Shown: positions 12,064-24,290 of the stretch, piece after piece
How the letters are laid out: the number at the start of each line of letters is the position of its first letter
Position numbering within the stretch: the stretch's first letter is position 1
DNA from: Castor canadensis
Taxonomy: Eukaryota; Chordata; Mammalia; Rodentia; Castoridae
Reading direction: 5' to 3'
DNA length: 64,000 bases
Assembly (NCBI RefSeq): GCF_047511655.1
Contig: NC_133390.1
Span: 131,183,583-131,247,582, forward strand
Notes under the pieces: model-generated
What the model was told of the DNA's origin: nothing
The model's input: the letters and a program-made list of their open reading frames with translations, nothing else
Database searches by the model: none
Program-made: the position numbers and the translations under genes

Positions 12064-12669
12064 AAACTGAAAAAGAATCAATCAATGAATTGGCATAGCA
12101 GACTAAACATCTGAAAAAGAAGTTAAATTTCTACTTCACATCATGTAGTGAAGGTACACTTTGCTTCATAGTCTTTTTGTATTTTTGGGTTCCTGATTTT
12201 AAAATGTTTCAATGCAGTGGAAAAAAAATGTAACTTCCTTCACATTTAAGGCCATTTCTAATCATACTAAAAAGGAGAAACCATAAAGAGATAGACATGA
12301 ATCCATGAAAACTACAAGCTCTTGTACATTGAAATGCTCCGAAGACAGTTTAATTGTACACTACCTCAGCAAGAGAATGGGGAGAGTCATTCCCACCTAC
12401 TTTTGGTGGCAGGATAGAGTGGTATAGCATCTGTCTACAGAAATATTAAATGCACAGATTTGTGGCAGCTTTTCACCTGCTGGGAATATATTCTATAAAC
12501 AAACTTTATCAAAGTATGTAAGAACATTCACTGTCTTATGCTTTGTAAAAGCAAAATAATACAAATCTAGAAGTTTGACAACAGGATAACTTTATGTATA
12601 GTATAGCTTAAAACAGAACACTATAGAGTTAAAACTATGAGGCAGATCTGTAAAAAAAGGGAAGGCTAA

Positions 12670-12775
12670 AAAGCTGGGCCTATAATCACAACACTCAGGA
12701 GGATGAGCTAAGAGGATCAAGAGTTCAAGGACAGCCTAAGCTACACAGTGAGACCCTGTCCCTAAATTAAATTAA
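12670..12775 (+). repeat. B1-like SINE
   Basis: A 7SL-like monomer (gggcctataatcacaac ... gtgagaccctgtc) with an A/T-rich tail. Confidence 0.75.
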
Positions 12776-12794
12776 ATTCTAAAAAGAAGAAAAG

Positions 12795-12893
12795 AGGTCT
12801 GGGGGGATGTGGCTAAAGAAATAGAACACCTGCCTAGCAAGTGCAAGGCCCTGAGTTCAAACCCAGTACCACTAAAAAAAAAAAAAAAAAAGA
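12795..12893 (+). repeat. ID-like (tRNA-derived) SINE
   Basis: It has an A-box-like start, the B box gagttcaaaccc and a pure A tail of about 18 bases. Confidence 0.8.
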
Positions 12894-13019
12894 ATCCTAT
12901 ATTTGCATATCTGGCAAATTGTCCTTCAAAAATAAGAGAAAAATTAACACATTGCCAGATAAATCCAGAAAAACAAAAGTTGAGGGAGTTCATTACCACT
13001 GGACCTGTCCTGTGATAAT

Positions 13020-13098
13020 GCTTAAGAGGGATTTAGCTCAATGGTAGACCACCTGCCTATCATATGTGAGAGACTGGGTTCAATGTCCTACATGGAAA
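13020..13098 (+). repeat. Older tRNA-derived SINE
   Basis: The motifs ttagctcaatggtaga and gggttcaatg resemble tRNA A and B boxes. It is more diverged than the neighbouring ID unit. Confidence 0.6.
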
Positions 13099-13174
13099 AA
13101 CAGGAAAAGATGTCAAAGTAGGCAACTAGGTGAATAAAGCAAATTGAAGAGCAACAAGTTAAAGCTTAAGGGCA

Positions 13175-13175
<1 letters not shown>

Positions 13176-13217
<42 letters not shown>
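13176..13217 (+). repeat. (TG)n microsatellite
   Basis: About 20 TG units. Confidence 0.97.
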
Positions 13218-13218
<1 letters not shown>

Positions 13219-13299
13219 TGATTTAAAGTATTTCCCAAAGGACACTTAAGAAACCAGTAAGATTGTTGATCTTTGGAGACTGTATCTAGGAATGGCAAG

Positions 13300-16250
13300 C
13301 ATGCTCCTGAACTGTGAGAGAGTAAGTTTCTATTAACTCACCCAGTTTTCAGAAATTCATTAGTATAGCTCTAGGAAACAAACATAACACTTTGCTTATA
13401 TTTACTCAATAATCTAAAATGAAAGGACTTAATAAACTGAGATTGGACTTAATAAACTGGACTACAATTTCTAGAGCAAGTAAACCAAGGTTGGCAATTC
13501 AAGGCCTGAGCAAAAAGACACAGTAATGAGCTCCAGAGGTAGAACCTTGGCTTACCTCCTGACCTCCACACCAGCACTTGATCCCCACCAACTATGGGTG
13601 GGCAGGAAAGACAGGGCTAGAATCCAAGTTGTACCTCTGGTCTGCAATGGTTCAGGTTTATGGTACAGGGGCTGTGGCAATCCTACATGTTGTTCAAATA
13701 TAAACCCTGAAAAAATTTTAAGGACCTTTGCTTTGTTTACACAGGAAAGAAAAAATATTTGATGAAAACACAGCCCTATTACTAATCAGTTAAGCAGCTA
13801 CAGCTTAGAAAATCCGTGAGACCCAGGGCCTTGGTATGGGGCAAGTGGGGCAAGTGGGGTAAGTGGTTCCTAGGACTGGCAAGCCTGTGAGGATGTGTGT
13901 GTTGGGGGTAGGGGAGATAGATAAATGCTGAAGTCTGAAGATAGCCCCAAATCTTTTCTTATTTCATTGTTCCTTTGGGAAGAAGGGCATCTGTCCATCC
14001 ACAGGCCTAAGAAACCTTTGGCTGGAGGACAGTGTCCTCCACTATGGTAGGTGTGATGGAGTTTGGTTGCTCAGTTTCCCACAAAGATTTCCTCAGGGAG
14101 AGAGCCAGGGTGTGTAGAGGCAAGCCACAGAGCCTTCTGTGTGACAGACTTGCCAGCCAGAGTCTTTCTCTTTTTGAACTGCAACTTTGGGAAGAGTCCT
14201 GAGGGTAGAAGCTGAGGCAGGTGGCTTCAGAGGGGTGCATCCTTACTCTCCACCCGAAGAAGCCATTCTGGGGTAAAAGAATATGATACCTACACACAGA
14301 AAGAAAAGAGGCAGGAAAAGGGGTTTCTGGAGCCCCACAGCTCCACATTACATTGCTCCTGAGTCCCAGCTGCCTTCCTGCCCCTTCCCTGGTTACTGAG
14401 ACATTAGCATCCTTCCAGAACTTTCCTCTTTTTGCCAAAGAGGTTTGAGTTGTTTTTTCTTTCATTCGTTCTACAACTTAACATTAGATAAGGTTCTATA
14501 TTAGGAGTGTCCTACCTCTACCTTACCCTGGACATCTCAGATCATATTGTCCCTTCCTGCAGGACATGACAAGGTTTCAAAATTGTTTGTGCAACATTCA
14601 TTCTAGGTGGCCACATGTTCACACCTCCAAATGAATCCATTTCTAGTTTGTAAGGAAATAAAGACTTGAGTCAAAATGTATCAAACACAAGCACCCAGAA
14701 TGTCCTAAGGAATTAGCAAATCCAAGCTGAGAAGTCAACTGAACTGCCAGCTCACCCTTAGCTTTGCTTCCCAGTGGCGGCATGCAGGTACCAGAATAGC
14801 TGTTCCACAGCTGGTTCACACATACTCACCACAGGCATCTTCACCAGCCTGTGTCAATGTACTATCAACCTTTTCATTGTTCCCTTTGCCCAGCTTCAAC
14901 CAGCTCCAGCTCAGCCTGCTCCCCATAGGCAAGACAGTGCCCACATCTATCCATCATGTCATGTGCTAGGTCGAGGTTAAAAAACAAAACATCCAGGATC
15001 ACCTACCCTACCTGTCCCAAACACAGTTTTCATACACATCAGCTCTTCTCCAGGGGACTTTCAGATTCTCTGGCCACGGTCACTCCTGCTGCTCTGAATA
15101 ATTCTGTAAGGCCCTGTGTGCAGCTTTTTATTTGCTTTTTGACATATATTATCCGCCACAGCCTCTATGTTTTCAGATGCTATGCTGGGTGTCAGCAGCT
15201 CTGTGATAGACACTTTGTTGTTTCAACGATTTCCCCAGCAGGCTGAACTCTTAGGACAGGAAAAATTTTTATTTATTTTTGCAACTCAAGATCCCAGCAT
15301 TACTGAATAAATAATTCTCTGGCTATTTCTTTATAAGAGATAGACGGTTAAGCTGGAGAATGGAAAAGGAACCAAGGTTGTGTGGTGTGTGTGTGGGGAG
15401 GGGTTATTTGTACTAGATGATTTCACTGGTAGCACTGGATTTCTGGTCATTTCCCGGAACCGTCAGCTGTTCCCTTGAATAAAGACACAAACTAAATAAA
15501 AGCCAACCACACAAAGTACAAACCAGAAACAACTAGATAAGTGCAACCAAAATACAATTACTAAAGTTGTTGGCTATATACGAGGACAGGAAAAAGATGT
15601 CTACAAATTAATACGCACTTATTCAGAATTTAATGGTCAGCTTACAAGACCACATAGCTTCATAGGCAGTTATAGTTCTGGAGACTCAAAACTGTTAAAT
15701 GCAAGTAATAATCCTGCAGATTATCAGCATCTACATTTTTTAAATTGGTGAACAATAACATTTCCACAAGCAAAAAAAAAATTGAAGGGAACCTAAAATA
15801 GATTTGCCAACTCTTTATTTTGGAAAGTAAGAACATTTTTTAAAAAGTGTATTATATACTATTCCCTTAATGTCACAAAAGAAGGACTATTTCAACTCTT
15901 AAGAATACAAGGAGAATGTAAATGCAGCCTATATTCAGCCATTCTCAAGGAAAGATGAGCTAAGAGACTTACATCAAATTTTAATCTTGGGAAGTGTGCA
16001 AATGATTACAGCCTTGAAAGACAGGCATTCCAAGTCATATCCATATCAAGAAATATTGCTAAATGGCTAAATTGCTTATTGCTAAATATTGCAAAAATGA
16101 CTTAATTACAATTCCTGATTCACTTGACCTCCAAAGAGGAAGCCCTAAGGAAGTCTCCTTCTCAGTTTGTGACGGTGGTGGGCCCACAATACCTCCTCGT
16201 GTGATTGGCATTTTTCTATAGCACTATTTAAGTGAGAGTAATCTAAAGTT
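13300..16250. other. No recognised feature
   Basis: This stretch is mostly unique sequence with no repeat I can name, apart from a short GGGCAAGT-type tandem at 13841-13866. The 152-codon minus-strand ORF at 14007-14465 lacks splice signals and any motif. Confidence 0.3.
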
Positions 16251-16254
16251 TCAT

Positions 16255-16460
16255 GAAAACAGGACAAACGTACTGAGAAGTTACTATGTGACAGCCCTGT
16301 GCTAAACCTTTTCTCAGGCATTTTCCTTAAATATCTTTAATGACATTCAATAAAAGGGAGATATGACTATCCCCATTTCATAGGTAAGGAAACAGGTTTA
16401 CACAGGTGAAGGGACTTCTCCAAGAGAAGAATGAACCGAAGTCTGAAACCAAATCTGTGC
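16255..16460 (-). repeat. MIR SINE, reverse orientation
   Basis: The segment tatccccatttcataggtaa followed by ggaaacagg is the complement of the MIR core. Confidence 0.75.
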
Positions 16461-17349
16461 TCACAATTCCCAGGAGAGCTGAGGTACACAAAGGATGAAA
16501 AAACATAAAGGATGGACTTTAAAATTAAAATCAAATCTCTGCAAGACAGAACCCAAAGGATAACCACAATGTGAGCACTCCATGCTCTACCTCAAGACAG
16601 AAGTTGGGTATCAACCAGCCACACAGCGTACTCATAAATCTTTACTCAGGGATGATTTTGGCTAAATTCAAGGTGCTCAATAATTGCTCTTTCCCCCTCA
16701 TTTAGGCTTCTGCTTCCCTTGGAGCACCTGGGAACTACAGATAGTTGTGAACATGAGAGAAGTCACAGGAAGGACCCAAGGCACTCCTGTGACAGCCCTC
16801 GAACAAAGATGCTTTCTCAATCAAAGGAGAATTGAGTTTGGATAATAGCAGCTGACATCCCCTCCTCTAGATCCTTCCCAAGCCTCTCACACAGTCACAC
16901 ACCCCATAACAACATTGAAGACAGACTGCATATGTCAGGGTGGTCCCATCAGACTGCCTCATTTAGTGACATCTCACCTTCTCAGTTTGTGTAAGTTTAC
17001 TCTATGGTGTTCATACCAACATCGCCTAAGGAAGCAATACACACAGAGTATGTGTGTATTTTAAACACTAATTTTTGGTTTTTGCTAAAACCACAGCAAT
17101 CTGCTTTCCCCTCAATATAAAGAGCAAGTCAAACCCTGAGGAGAAACTAAAACACCATCTACTGTTGCCTGAAGAGGGGATGGAGGGGCCCAGGACCTCC
17201 CTATAAACAAAACAGCCCTCTCTCCAGGGCACTGAAGAATGGTCCCTTAACAGTGCTGGGAGGACCCAAGTTCTAGTTCCAGTTCTAACATCAGCTGACA
17301 GTTTCCTGAAATACACGGTCTTGATGCTGGCCTTGAAAAAAAATGGACT

Positions 17350-17460
17350 TTCAGGCTGGTGGAGTGACACAAGTGGTACAGCACCTACCTGGCAAGCATG
17401 AGGCCCTGAGTTCAAGCACAAGCACCACCAAAAAATAAATAAATAAAAAAATAAAGGAAG
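17350..17460 (+). repeat. ID-like SINE
   Basis: It reads gctggtggagtgacacaag ... gaggccctgagttcaag and ends in an AAATA-rich tail. Confidence 0.8.
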
Positions 17461-17779
17461 GAAGAAAAAAAGTGGACTTTGGCAAGGTTGAAAGATCTCA
17501 CATTCCCACCCTCCACAGTTAACCTTATAAATAAAACAGAGCTGCACATGCACACACATGCATGCACTTTTCATGGTTCCTAAACTCATTTAGAATAAAG
17601 TCCTGATTGTTCAGATTCCCATACTAAGTCCTAATACACTCATCTTATCTTTCCATTATTCTCTAACACTGTGTGTTCTCCATGTTGTATTCATGTAACC
17701 TCAAATTCATCTGGATGTATGTGTTCTCACAGAAAAAGAGTCCAGAAACCTGGGATCATTTGCTCCCTTTATCTCTTCC

Positions 17780-17930
17780 AGGTTTGGAGTCAGGCAGCAA
17801 ATTCACTTAACCCTGAGCCTCAGCTTCTTTACTAGAAAGCCTGACTGAACTGACTCCCCATTTCATTGTTTAATAAATATTGAGTGACTACTATATTCCA
17901 GGTACTATAGTGGATGCTTGGAATCTATGA
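17780..17930 (+). repeat. MIR-type fragment plus ancient repeat
   Basis: The segment cacttaaccctgagcctcag matches the MIR core. It is followed by tattgagtgactactatatt, a fragment of an old dispersed repeat that also occurs at 51.1 kb. Confidence 0.55.
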
Positions 17931-20457
17931 ATATGCTAGAATGACAAAACAAAATACTACACAGGACTTAAATAACATAAAACTCACTTTAAATAGAGCC
18001 TGGCATGTGATATACTATTGCTATTATATTGATATTTAGAGTATAAGCCTTTTGGGCACTATTATTCTTTAAAAGCTGCTTTTATAGAGAATGTCCCAAT
18101 CTTCTTCCTGGTACCTTTCATTCTGCCTGCCTGAAGTTCTCATCTCTCTAGTTAAAGCTCCAAACTGATCTCCCATACTTCCTCCTGGAAAGGATTTAGG
18201 AGCTAGAAACTCTGACTGCTTGTATACATCTCCACTAATCTGTTCTCACAGATCTGCTTGGCAGCACTACTGTTCTGTCACCATTAGCAACGCATATATG
18301 TTTACACCCTCCTTAGCCCATTCCAGAGCTCTTAGCAATATCTAAGCAGAATTGATGTGAAACATGAAAAGCAAAAAGAGGTGAGAATAAGTAAAAAGAA
18401 ACGACATATTAGAAAGGAAATCTGGGAGTCAGATTATAAGGACTGTTAGTATCCAGCCAATATGTTCAGTCTTAAATGAGCCCTGGAAGTCACCAATTTT
18501 GTGCCCTCCTGGTGTAGTGGACCTTGATGGGCAGAGAATGAACTGATCCAAGGCTGACCAATGGAGATGGCCCTGAAAGCCACAACTGGATATGAAGGAT
18601 GATCCCATTCCAGTTTGAAGTTACTATCTTAGAATTCTTGTCATAATGAATCAAGACTGCCCAGTAAGGTGCTGTAATTCTCTATATTTTTGTATATTTC
18701 TCTATATTTTCTGTGTTGTACACTATTGACCTTATTCCCTCAAAACTATCATCACTGTTTTTCAGGGCTTAGCAATCCTGCCCCCTTTCCAAGTGCTGCC
18801 CCCATTATCAGGAAGACCCTGTGCTTAAAAATAAAAACATCCCAACTCAAATATTGCTCAAACTTCAGACAAACAGAGCTTAACTCAGATTTGGCTTGGA
18901 TCCAAAAAATACAGAGTCCCACAAGTTCACCAGGCTCATGGAGCTTAGTCAAGCACATTACGATGAGCGCAGCATGGGCATTAATATTGAATCAAAAGAT
19001 GGAGTTGATTCAAATAAACTGAGTCCAGGATATTATAAATAAAGATCATTTACTCTTCCAGATTTTCAACAAAAGAAGGAAATAAGGTATGCAGCTGAAA
19101 CCAAGAATGTCTGGTTAGGGAAAAGGACTTCACTAACCAAAAAAAAAAAAAACAAAAAACAAAAAAACACTGGTCTTGGTTTCAGCACTGTAACATCTTT
19201 GGACTCCAGAGATGCCTGTTTACCTGGTGCAGTACTTAAAAATTTAAGTTCAACCATTCTCCCAACTGCCCACACTGTCCATCTCTGTTGTAACTTAAAA
19301 GTGTCATTTTTTACTAAGGAGCATCTTCACCATTTGCCGCCATTCCTCTAGCTTGTAAAAATTTATTTTAAGGAGAGTGCTTTTGGCCTTGAGAACCTCA
19401 TAATGCACTCTGAGGAAACTTGTAAAAACAGCAGTGAGCCTGAGCCTGCAATCATTCTGAGGGCAAAGCATTGATTTGTCAGTTCTACTTTTCCATCTGG
19501 AAAGGCCAGAGGAGGCTCATTCCTCAAGGTCAATAAAAAAATAGCGGCCAAAAGTCCACTCCGCATCCCAACCTCCACTTCAGCTCTTAAATATCCCCAG
19601 GATCACTTTACCTTCCCCAGACATGAGGCCTACCGGCTCTACTTTGGCTGCTGCATCCCAAGAAGCAAAGATAAATTCCTAAGAGGGTATATACCATAGG
19701 AATGGGTCTTTGGTAGCAACCACAGTAACACAGGACCAACCAGCAAAGGGAAGTTCAAGAATTCCCTAAGGGCGAAGTCTCCGTTTGCCATGGGTGGGGA
19801 AGACCAAAGACAAGGGTCTAACAGAGCCATCACTATATGGATGGTAATAACTAACAAGAGATACCTTTCCAGGGTCTTAACTTTTTCATTTATAAAATGA
19901 TTATGGTCCAGCGGCTGACACTGAGGGTGTGAAATTCCGAGCAAAGACCTAAAGAATCCCCTTTGGTAGCTAGAATGTAAATGTAGTCCATGACAGCTTT
20001 GGACACTCGCCTTTCTTCTTCCTTCAAAAAAATGAAAAAACAAGGAACCCTAATACCCCCACACCCCCAGAAGTCACATCTCACCCCACTGGGCTCCATG
20101 CAAGAAGCTGGCTCCCTGTGGACCGAGAGCCAGAACCAGAGTAACCAGAAGCATCTGTGACCCTGCAGTTGTCACCTAAAACTGGTTAAACATGCATAAA
20201 ATCAAGTTAATGAATTATGACTAGGTTAAAAAAGAATCCTGTAAAAAGCAAGAATAGGAAATGTTGTAATGGAGCTCTTGATGCAGTTTTATCCTCATGT
20301 ATGTATGAAGCTCAGTGGATGTGGGTCTCTACTGTGGGTCTTGGTCAAAAACAAAAAAAAAGACCCAGAAAGCACACACCACATACACTCATCTCACCTC
20401 TATCCCCTATAGAGGATATAAGAGCCTGAAAGGGGTACTAAGGAGTCAAGAACCCCA

Positions 20458-20670
20458 CCGGGCACTGGTGGCTCATGCCTATAATCCTAGCTACTCAGGA
20501 AGCAGAGATCACAAGGATCGCGCTTCCATGCCAGCCAGGGCAAATAGTTCTCCAGACCCTATCTCAGAAACACCCATTATGAAAAAGGGCTGACAGAGCG
20601 GATCAACGGCTGCCTAGCAAGTGTAATGAGGCCCTGAGTTCAAACCCCAGTACCGCTTTAAAAAAAGAAA
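20458..20670 (+). repeat. Dimeric SINE (B1-like + ID-like)
   Basis: This is a full dimer: cgggcactggtggctcatg ... accctatctcag, then the ID half with gagttcaaaccccagtacc, and an A-rich tail. It is a good type copy of the composite SINE used here to suggest the lineage. Confidence 0.85.
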
Positions 20671-21596
20671 ATCCTGAATCCTACAAAACAGAGGTGATTG
20701 GAAAACAGCTGAAGCAAGCTTCTGACTCCCTTTCCCCTCCACCACGACCCCTCCCCCACTTCCCTGACAGTACTTTCTAGAAAGCACCAAACAGGACGTT
20801 CAACGAAAGACCACGCCATCCGACATCCGGGAAACAGCCTTGCCTCAGTTAAGATGCCTGGCACGGGAAAGGCTTAGCAGCACTGGGCAGCCGAGGAGGA
20901 TGCTGGCTCCGGGCACACCGGGCCCTTGGGAAGGCGCTTTCTTCCCGCATAAATATCGTGACAACGGGTCGAGGGGCTGGAAACCTCAAAGGCCCCCCTT
21001 TCTTCCCTCTTTTTCATTTTTTTTCCTTTATTTTTCAAGTTACACACCCCTCTAAAAATTTCCCACAGGGAGCACGGAAGCCAGCTGCCGCCCAGAGACG
21101 CCCGCAGCTGGGAGCAGAGGCGGCCCACTCCGCAATCCAGGCTCTGCGGGGTGGAAGTGCGCGGGGCTCCCGCGGAAGAGCAAGCGCGCAGGGCCGCGGC
21201 TGCGGAGCGAGCGAGCGAGCGAGGGGCGGGGCGGCGCGAAGCCGAAACCTGGGCTTCTCCGGTCACGGGCCGGCCGCCGCGGGCAGCGGGGGAGAGATGG
21301 GCCGTGCGGCCCCGCGCGAGCAAGACGGCCGCGGGCAGGGACGCGGGTCCTCCTCGCGCTCCCCGCAAATCCCGCCCTCGCAGCCTGGGGCGCCCGGTTC
21401 CGCGCTCCTCGGCGCCCCGATTCCCGCAGGACGTGGGCGGCGGCAGGGGCGATGGGTGCGATGGAGCCGAGCCCGCCGTGCGTGCCCTCGTCCCGGGCCA
21501 GGCCCGGGTCTGCGTGTGGACGGCAGACGGGCCCGCAGCCTCCCGCCGGACACGGCACGGCCCGCACAGCCAGAGGCGCCCCGCGCCGCTACGCAC

Positions 21597-21619
21597 CTCG
21601 CCGCCCGCGGGTCCCACAT
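21597..21619 (-). CDS. TRANK1: TRANK1 first coding exon (partial gene)
   Basis: TRANK1 encodes a very large TPR- and ankyrin-repeat protein with a helicase-like region. Here only a 23-base coding piece is visible: ATG at 21619-21617, reading M-W-D-P-R-A-A plus two bases (AG). It is followed at once by a GTGCGT splice donor (21596-21591). The start of the human protein, as I recall it, is MWDPRAAR, and the donor falls exactly where that match ends. The exon sits in the middle of a CpG island, on the strand and in the neighbourhood expected for TRANK1. The rest of the gene would lie to the left of the window. The identity depends on a remembered N-terminus and on gene order, so treat it as probable. 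A CpG-rich 5' UTR should extend to the right. Confidence 0.62.
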
Positions 21620-22031
21620 GGCTGGGCCGCCGCCGCCTCGGCAGAGCCTGAACGGAACCGGGCGGGCGCGGGTCCTCTCCCCGCAGCGCGGCTCCCGGCT
21701 CTGGCGGCACCGGCCCGGGCGAGCGCAGCGCAGGCCGCGTCCGATCGCCCACGCGGTCGCGAGCGACCGAAAACTGTCACGTGCCGCCGCCGGGCGGGGG
21801 GCGTCTGTCGCCGCGTTCAAAGGGGCGTGTCGCGCCTCGCACGCGCGTGTGAGGGCTGCAGCACGGCGGCCGGGCCTCCGAGGACCAGAGCTTCGAGTGC
21901 GGGGCCCCAGGAAACGCGCCGCGCCGTCCCACGGCCGCGGCCGTCGTCGTGAGCCCGGTTTCCTCCGTGGGCCGCGGCGGCGCCCGCTGTCCTCGCGCAG
22001 CCCGCCCCATCCCCTCGGCCGCGGCCGTCGT

Positions 22032-22037
22032 ACTTAC
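22032..22037 (-). promoter_or_regulatory. Strong candidate splice donor in CpG island
   Basis: On the minus strand the sequence reads GCACA|GTAAGTACG. A near-consensus donor this far inside the island could end an alternative non-coding first exon of the same gene. No transcript evidence is available here. Confidence 0.35.
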
Positions 22038-23391
22038 TGTGCGTCCGCCACGCCGCCCCGCGGGGTCGTGGGCGGACGCGGCAGAGAAGCTCCGGGCTGC
22101 GCGACGCTCGCGGCCGCCTTCATGTCTGGTCCGCTCCTTGTCACAGCGGAAGTCGACCAGGACCCCACGAGGAAGGACGCCGCCGCGGAGCCCGGGGATG
22201 TGGGTCAAGACCGACACCTCCCACACGTCCTCGGTCACCCAGCTGTTCGCACGCCCCGTGCACCGCCGGGTGGTCCTCACAGCCTCTGGGGACAGGGATC
22301 ACGTTCCCACCCGCCAGGGACCTGGCCCAATCAGAGGGCGAAGCCGCGGGCTCCTGGGGCGCGGCTGCGGCCCACACCGCCTCCTGGCGGCTCTCGGGTC
22401 CTCTGGGGCCACCAGCCAGCGCGCCTCGCCTCCTGGGGCGGAGGACACCGCGGGGTGCGTCGGCTAAGGGACGGACGCGCTGTTCGACGGCCTCCGCTGC
22501 GCACGGCCGCGTCCTTCCCGTCCGCCCGCCGCGCTGGTCACCGTGAGGTTGTCAGTCGAGGACCCTGCGACCAGTCCTTGCTGCGACTCCAGCTCCCTCC
22601 CCCATTCCTTGTGTGCTGTCAGCTTCCCCAGACAAGTCGCGCTGTTTCCCGCCCAAACGCCGTCCATGGCGCCCCTGGCCAGTGGAGACCAGATTGAGAC
22701 GCTTCACAGTTTTGCCCTATCCTTCCAGAAGCCGCCTTACACCCACACTACACTCCAGTGGTCCCACAACTCGGGGATCTTTTAAAACACACGGATGTCA
22801 GGCTGAATTGGTATGAGGTATGCCAGGGGCGGCGGATTTTGTGAAGTTTTCCAGGTGATTGTTCTTCATAGCGAAGTTTGGGAGCCATTGATCATCTCCA
22901 AATACTTGAGGCAACTCGCTGCCTTACCAGATGTCACTGATCCTTTCAGATTTCATAAAATTTACACATCCTTCCTCCAGTCTTTCCCGAAATCTCCCAA
23001 TGCTGCACTTAGGAAAGATGCCTGTCCCCTCTTCCTTTCTTCCCACATTCAGTCTCTACTTCCAAAAGGCTTGGCCAGCCCAGGCCTTTGGGAGGGAGCA
23101 GGAGGCTAAAAAGGGCTTCTTTTTCCTCATTTTCATAAGCACCTCAGAATCTTTTCACACTTCTCCTTTTCATAGCTTTCATCATAGTCCTCAAAACAAT
23201 CACATCAGTGTGTCTTTATTCTTTTATTTTTGTATTTTTACCGAAGCTATATATTGGTACAATTCAAAGAACAGTCCCCTGCTCCCTCTCACCTGTCTTC
23301 CCCAGAAGCAATCACCTTTTTGGTTTTTAGCTGATTATTTTAATAGCTATGTTCATATCTGTAAGTAATATATTTGACTGCTTTTGTGTGT

Positions 23392-23478
23392 GTGTGTGCG
23401 ATTGTGGGGTTTGAACTCTGGGCCTCAAGCTTGCTAGGCAGGTGCTCTACCACTTAAGCTGCTCCATCAGCCCTGATG
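23392..23478 (-). repeat. ID-like SINE, reverse orientation
   Basis: It reads ggggtttgaactctggg, then gctaggcaggtgctctacca, the complement of the ID B and A boxes. Confidence 0.8.
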
Positions 23479-23514
23479 CTACTTGTTGGGGCTGTGCCCC
23501 AACCATTTTCTGCT

Positions 23515-24290
23515 TCATCAGGTAATTTTTTTTATTGAAAGTGTACTTAATTTGAAAACCTTCCGCCTTGATGTACTAGCTTATCTGGGTATAAAATTCT
23601 TGTTTGGAAATCATTTTCCTTCAGATTTTTGAAGCTATTACTCCAGTGACCTCAAGCTTCCAGAACTGTTGTTGAGAATTCCAAAAACATTCCATGACTG
23701 ACACGCCCCTTTTTTTCTTTAATCTTTGGAAACCAAAGGATTTTCTTTTTCTCCTCAATATCCTGAAGTTTCACAATGATTTGCTTGGATATGGACTCAT
23801 TAGTCTATTCCACTGGGTAATGGGTAGATTTTTTCATTCTTAACACTCAAGCTCTTTAGTCTGGGAAATAATCGTGAATTATCACGGTGATGATTCGTCT
23901 CCATTTTCTTTTTTGGACATTGTATTAAGATATTGTGCTTCCATGATTATTGGTTCCTTATTAATTTATTTATAGTGGTACTAGGTTTTGAATTTACACT
24001 GCTCTACCACTTGAGCCAGGCCACCAGCCCTTTTTGTTTTAGTTTATTTTTCAGCTAAGTTCTCCTATTTTTGCCCTGACACCATCCAGTGGCTATCCTT
24101 CTGTCTCCACCTTTAGTAGCTGGGATTTCAGGCCTGTACCACCTCTCCTGGCCCTGGTTCCTTAATCATTAATATCCTGGTTTACATCTTTGTTGTCTTT
24201 TCTGCTGTAGTTTCTGGGATATTTCCTCAGCCTTATCTTCCAGTTCTTGATAATGAGTTTCGTTTTGTTTTGTTTTGTTTCTTATATCAA
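23515..24290 (-). mobile_element. Old L1M-like sequence, reverse orientation, interrupted by a SINE
   Basis: The wording of the flanks (for example tagtttctgggatatttcct, cagccttatcttccag) resembles ancient L1 read backwards. A SINE interrupts it at 23965-24160. A GTTTT tandem follows at 24258-24281. Confidence 0.45.
23965..24160 (-). repeat. Dimeric SINE, reverse orientation
   Basis: It contains gtggtactaggttttgaatt, then ctctaccacttgagcc, then tagctgggatttcaggcc. Confidence 0.7.

Larger units (their letters stand above)
1..21596 (-). other. TRANK1: Probable TRANK1 intron 1 (gene-poor, repeat-rich)
   Basis: This stretch lies downstream, on the minus strand, of the splice donor of the proposed TRANK1 first coding exon, so it is read as the start of a long first intron. 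I looked for TPR/ankyrin-type exons on the minus strand and recognised none. The few ORFs above 100 codons (minus strand at 14007-14465, 17068-17589 and 19639-20043) show no family motif and no paired splice sites. Apart from the repeats listed separately, the blocks 4900-5860, 7130-8500, 8670-9570, 13300-16250 and 18000-20450 hold nothing I can identify. The intron call rests on the exon call and on conserved gene order. Confidence 0.5.
20870..22560. promoter_or_regulatory. TRANK1: CpG island, likely TRANK1 promoter
   Basis: The sequence switches abruptly to very high G+C with dense CpG (most intense 21120-22200), while the flanks are AT-rich. It contains an E-box palindrome CACGTG (21778-21783) and many GC boxes but no TATA box. 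The island encloses the proposed TRANK1 first coding exon on the minus strand, and it faces the 3' end of EPM2AIP1 as in the human gene order. Long ORFs across it in all frames are a by-product of GC richness. A transcription start was not located; it should lie above 21619. Confidence 0.85.

Noticed and set aside
13113-13298. Thr/His-repeat ORF
   Set aside because: Translation of the (TG)n microsatellite.
14007-14465. 152-codon minus-strand ORF as a possible TRANK1 exon
   Set aside because: No resemblance to TPR/ankyrin sequence, no flanking splice-site pair, and no motif.
17068-17589. 173-codon minus-strand ORF
   Set aside because: It runs through an ID-like SINE and its tail; the composition is artefactual.
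19639-20043. 134-codon minus-strand ORF
   Set aside because: No recognisable domain, and an overlapping minus-strand ORF (19890-20099) lies in another frame. Consistent with chance.
20958-22697. 579-codon plus-strand ORF and several overlapping long ORFs
   Set aside because: They span a CpG island in every frame, are Arg/Pro/Gly/Ala-rich and low in structure, and lack any domain. GC-rich DNA has few stop codons by chance.
22931-23368. 145-codon plus-strand ORF beside the CpG island
   Set aside because: Low-complexity, Ser/Phe-rich, no domain, and no promoter-linked splice pattern I can support.
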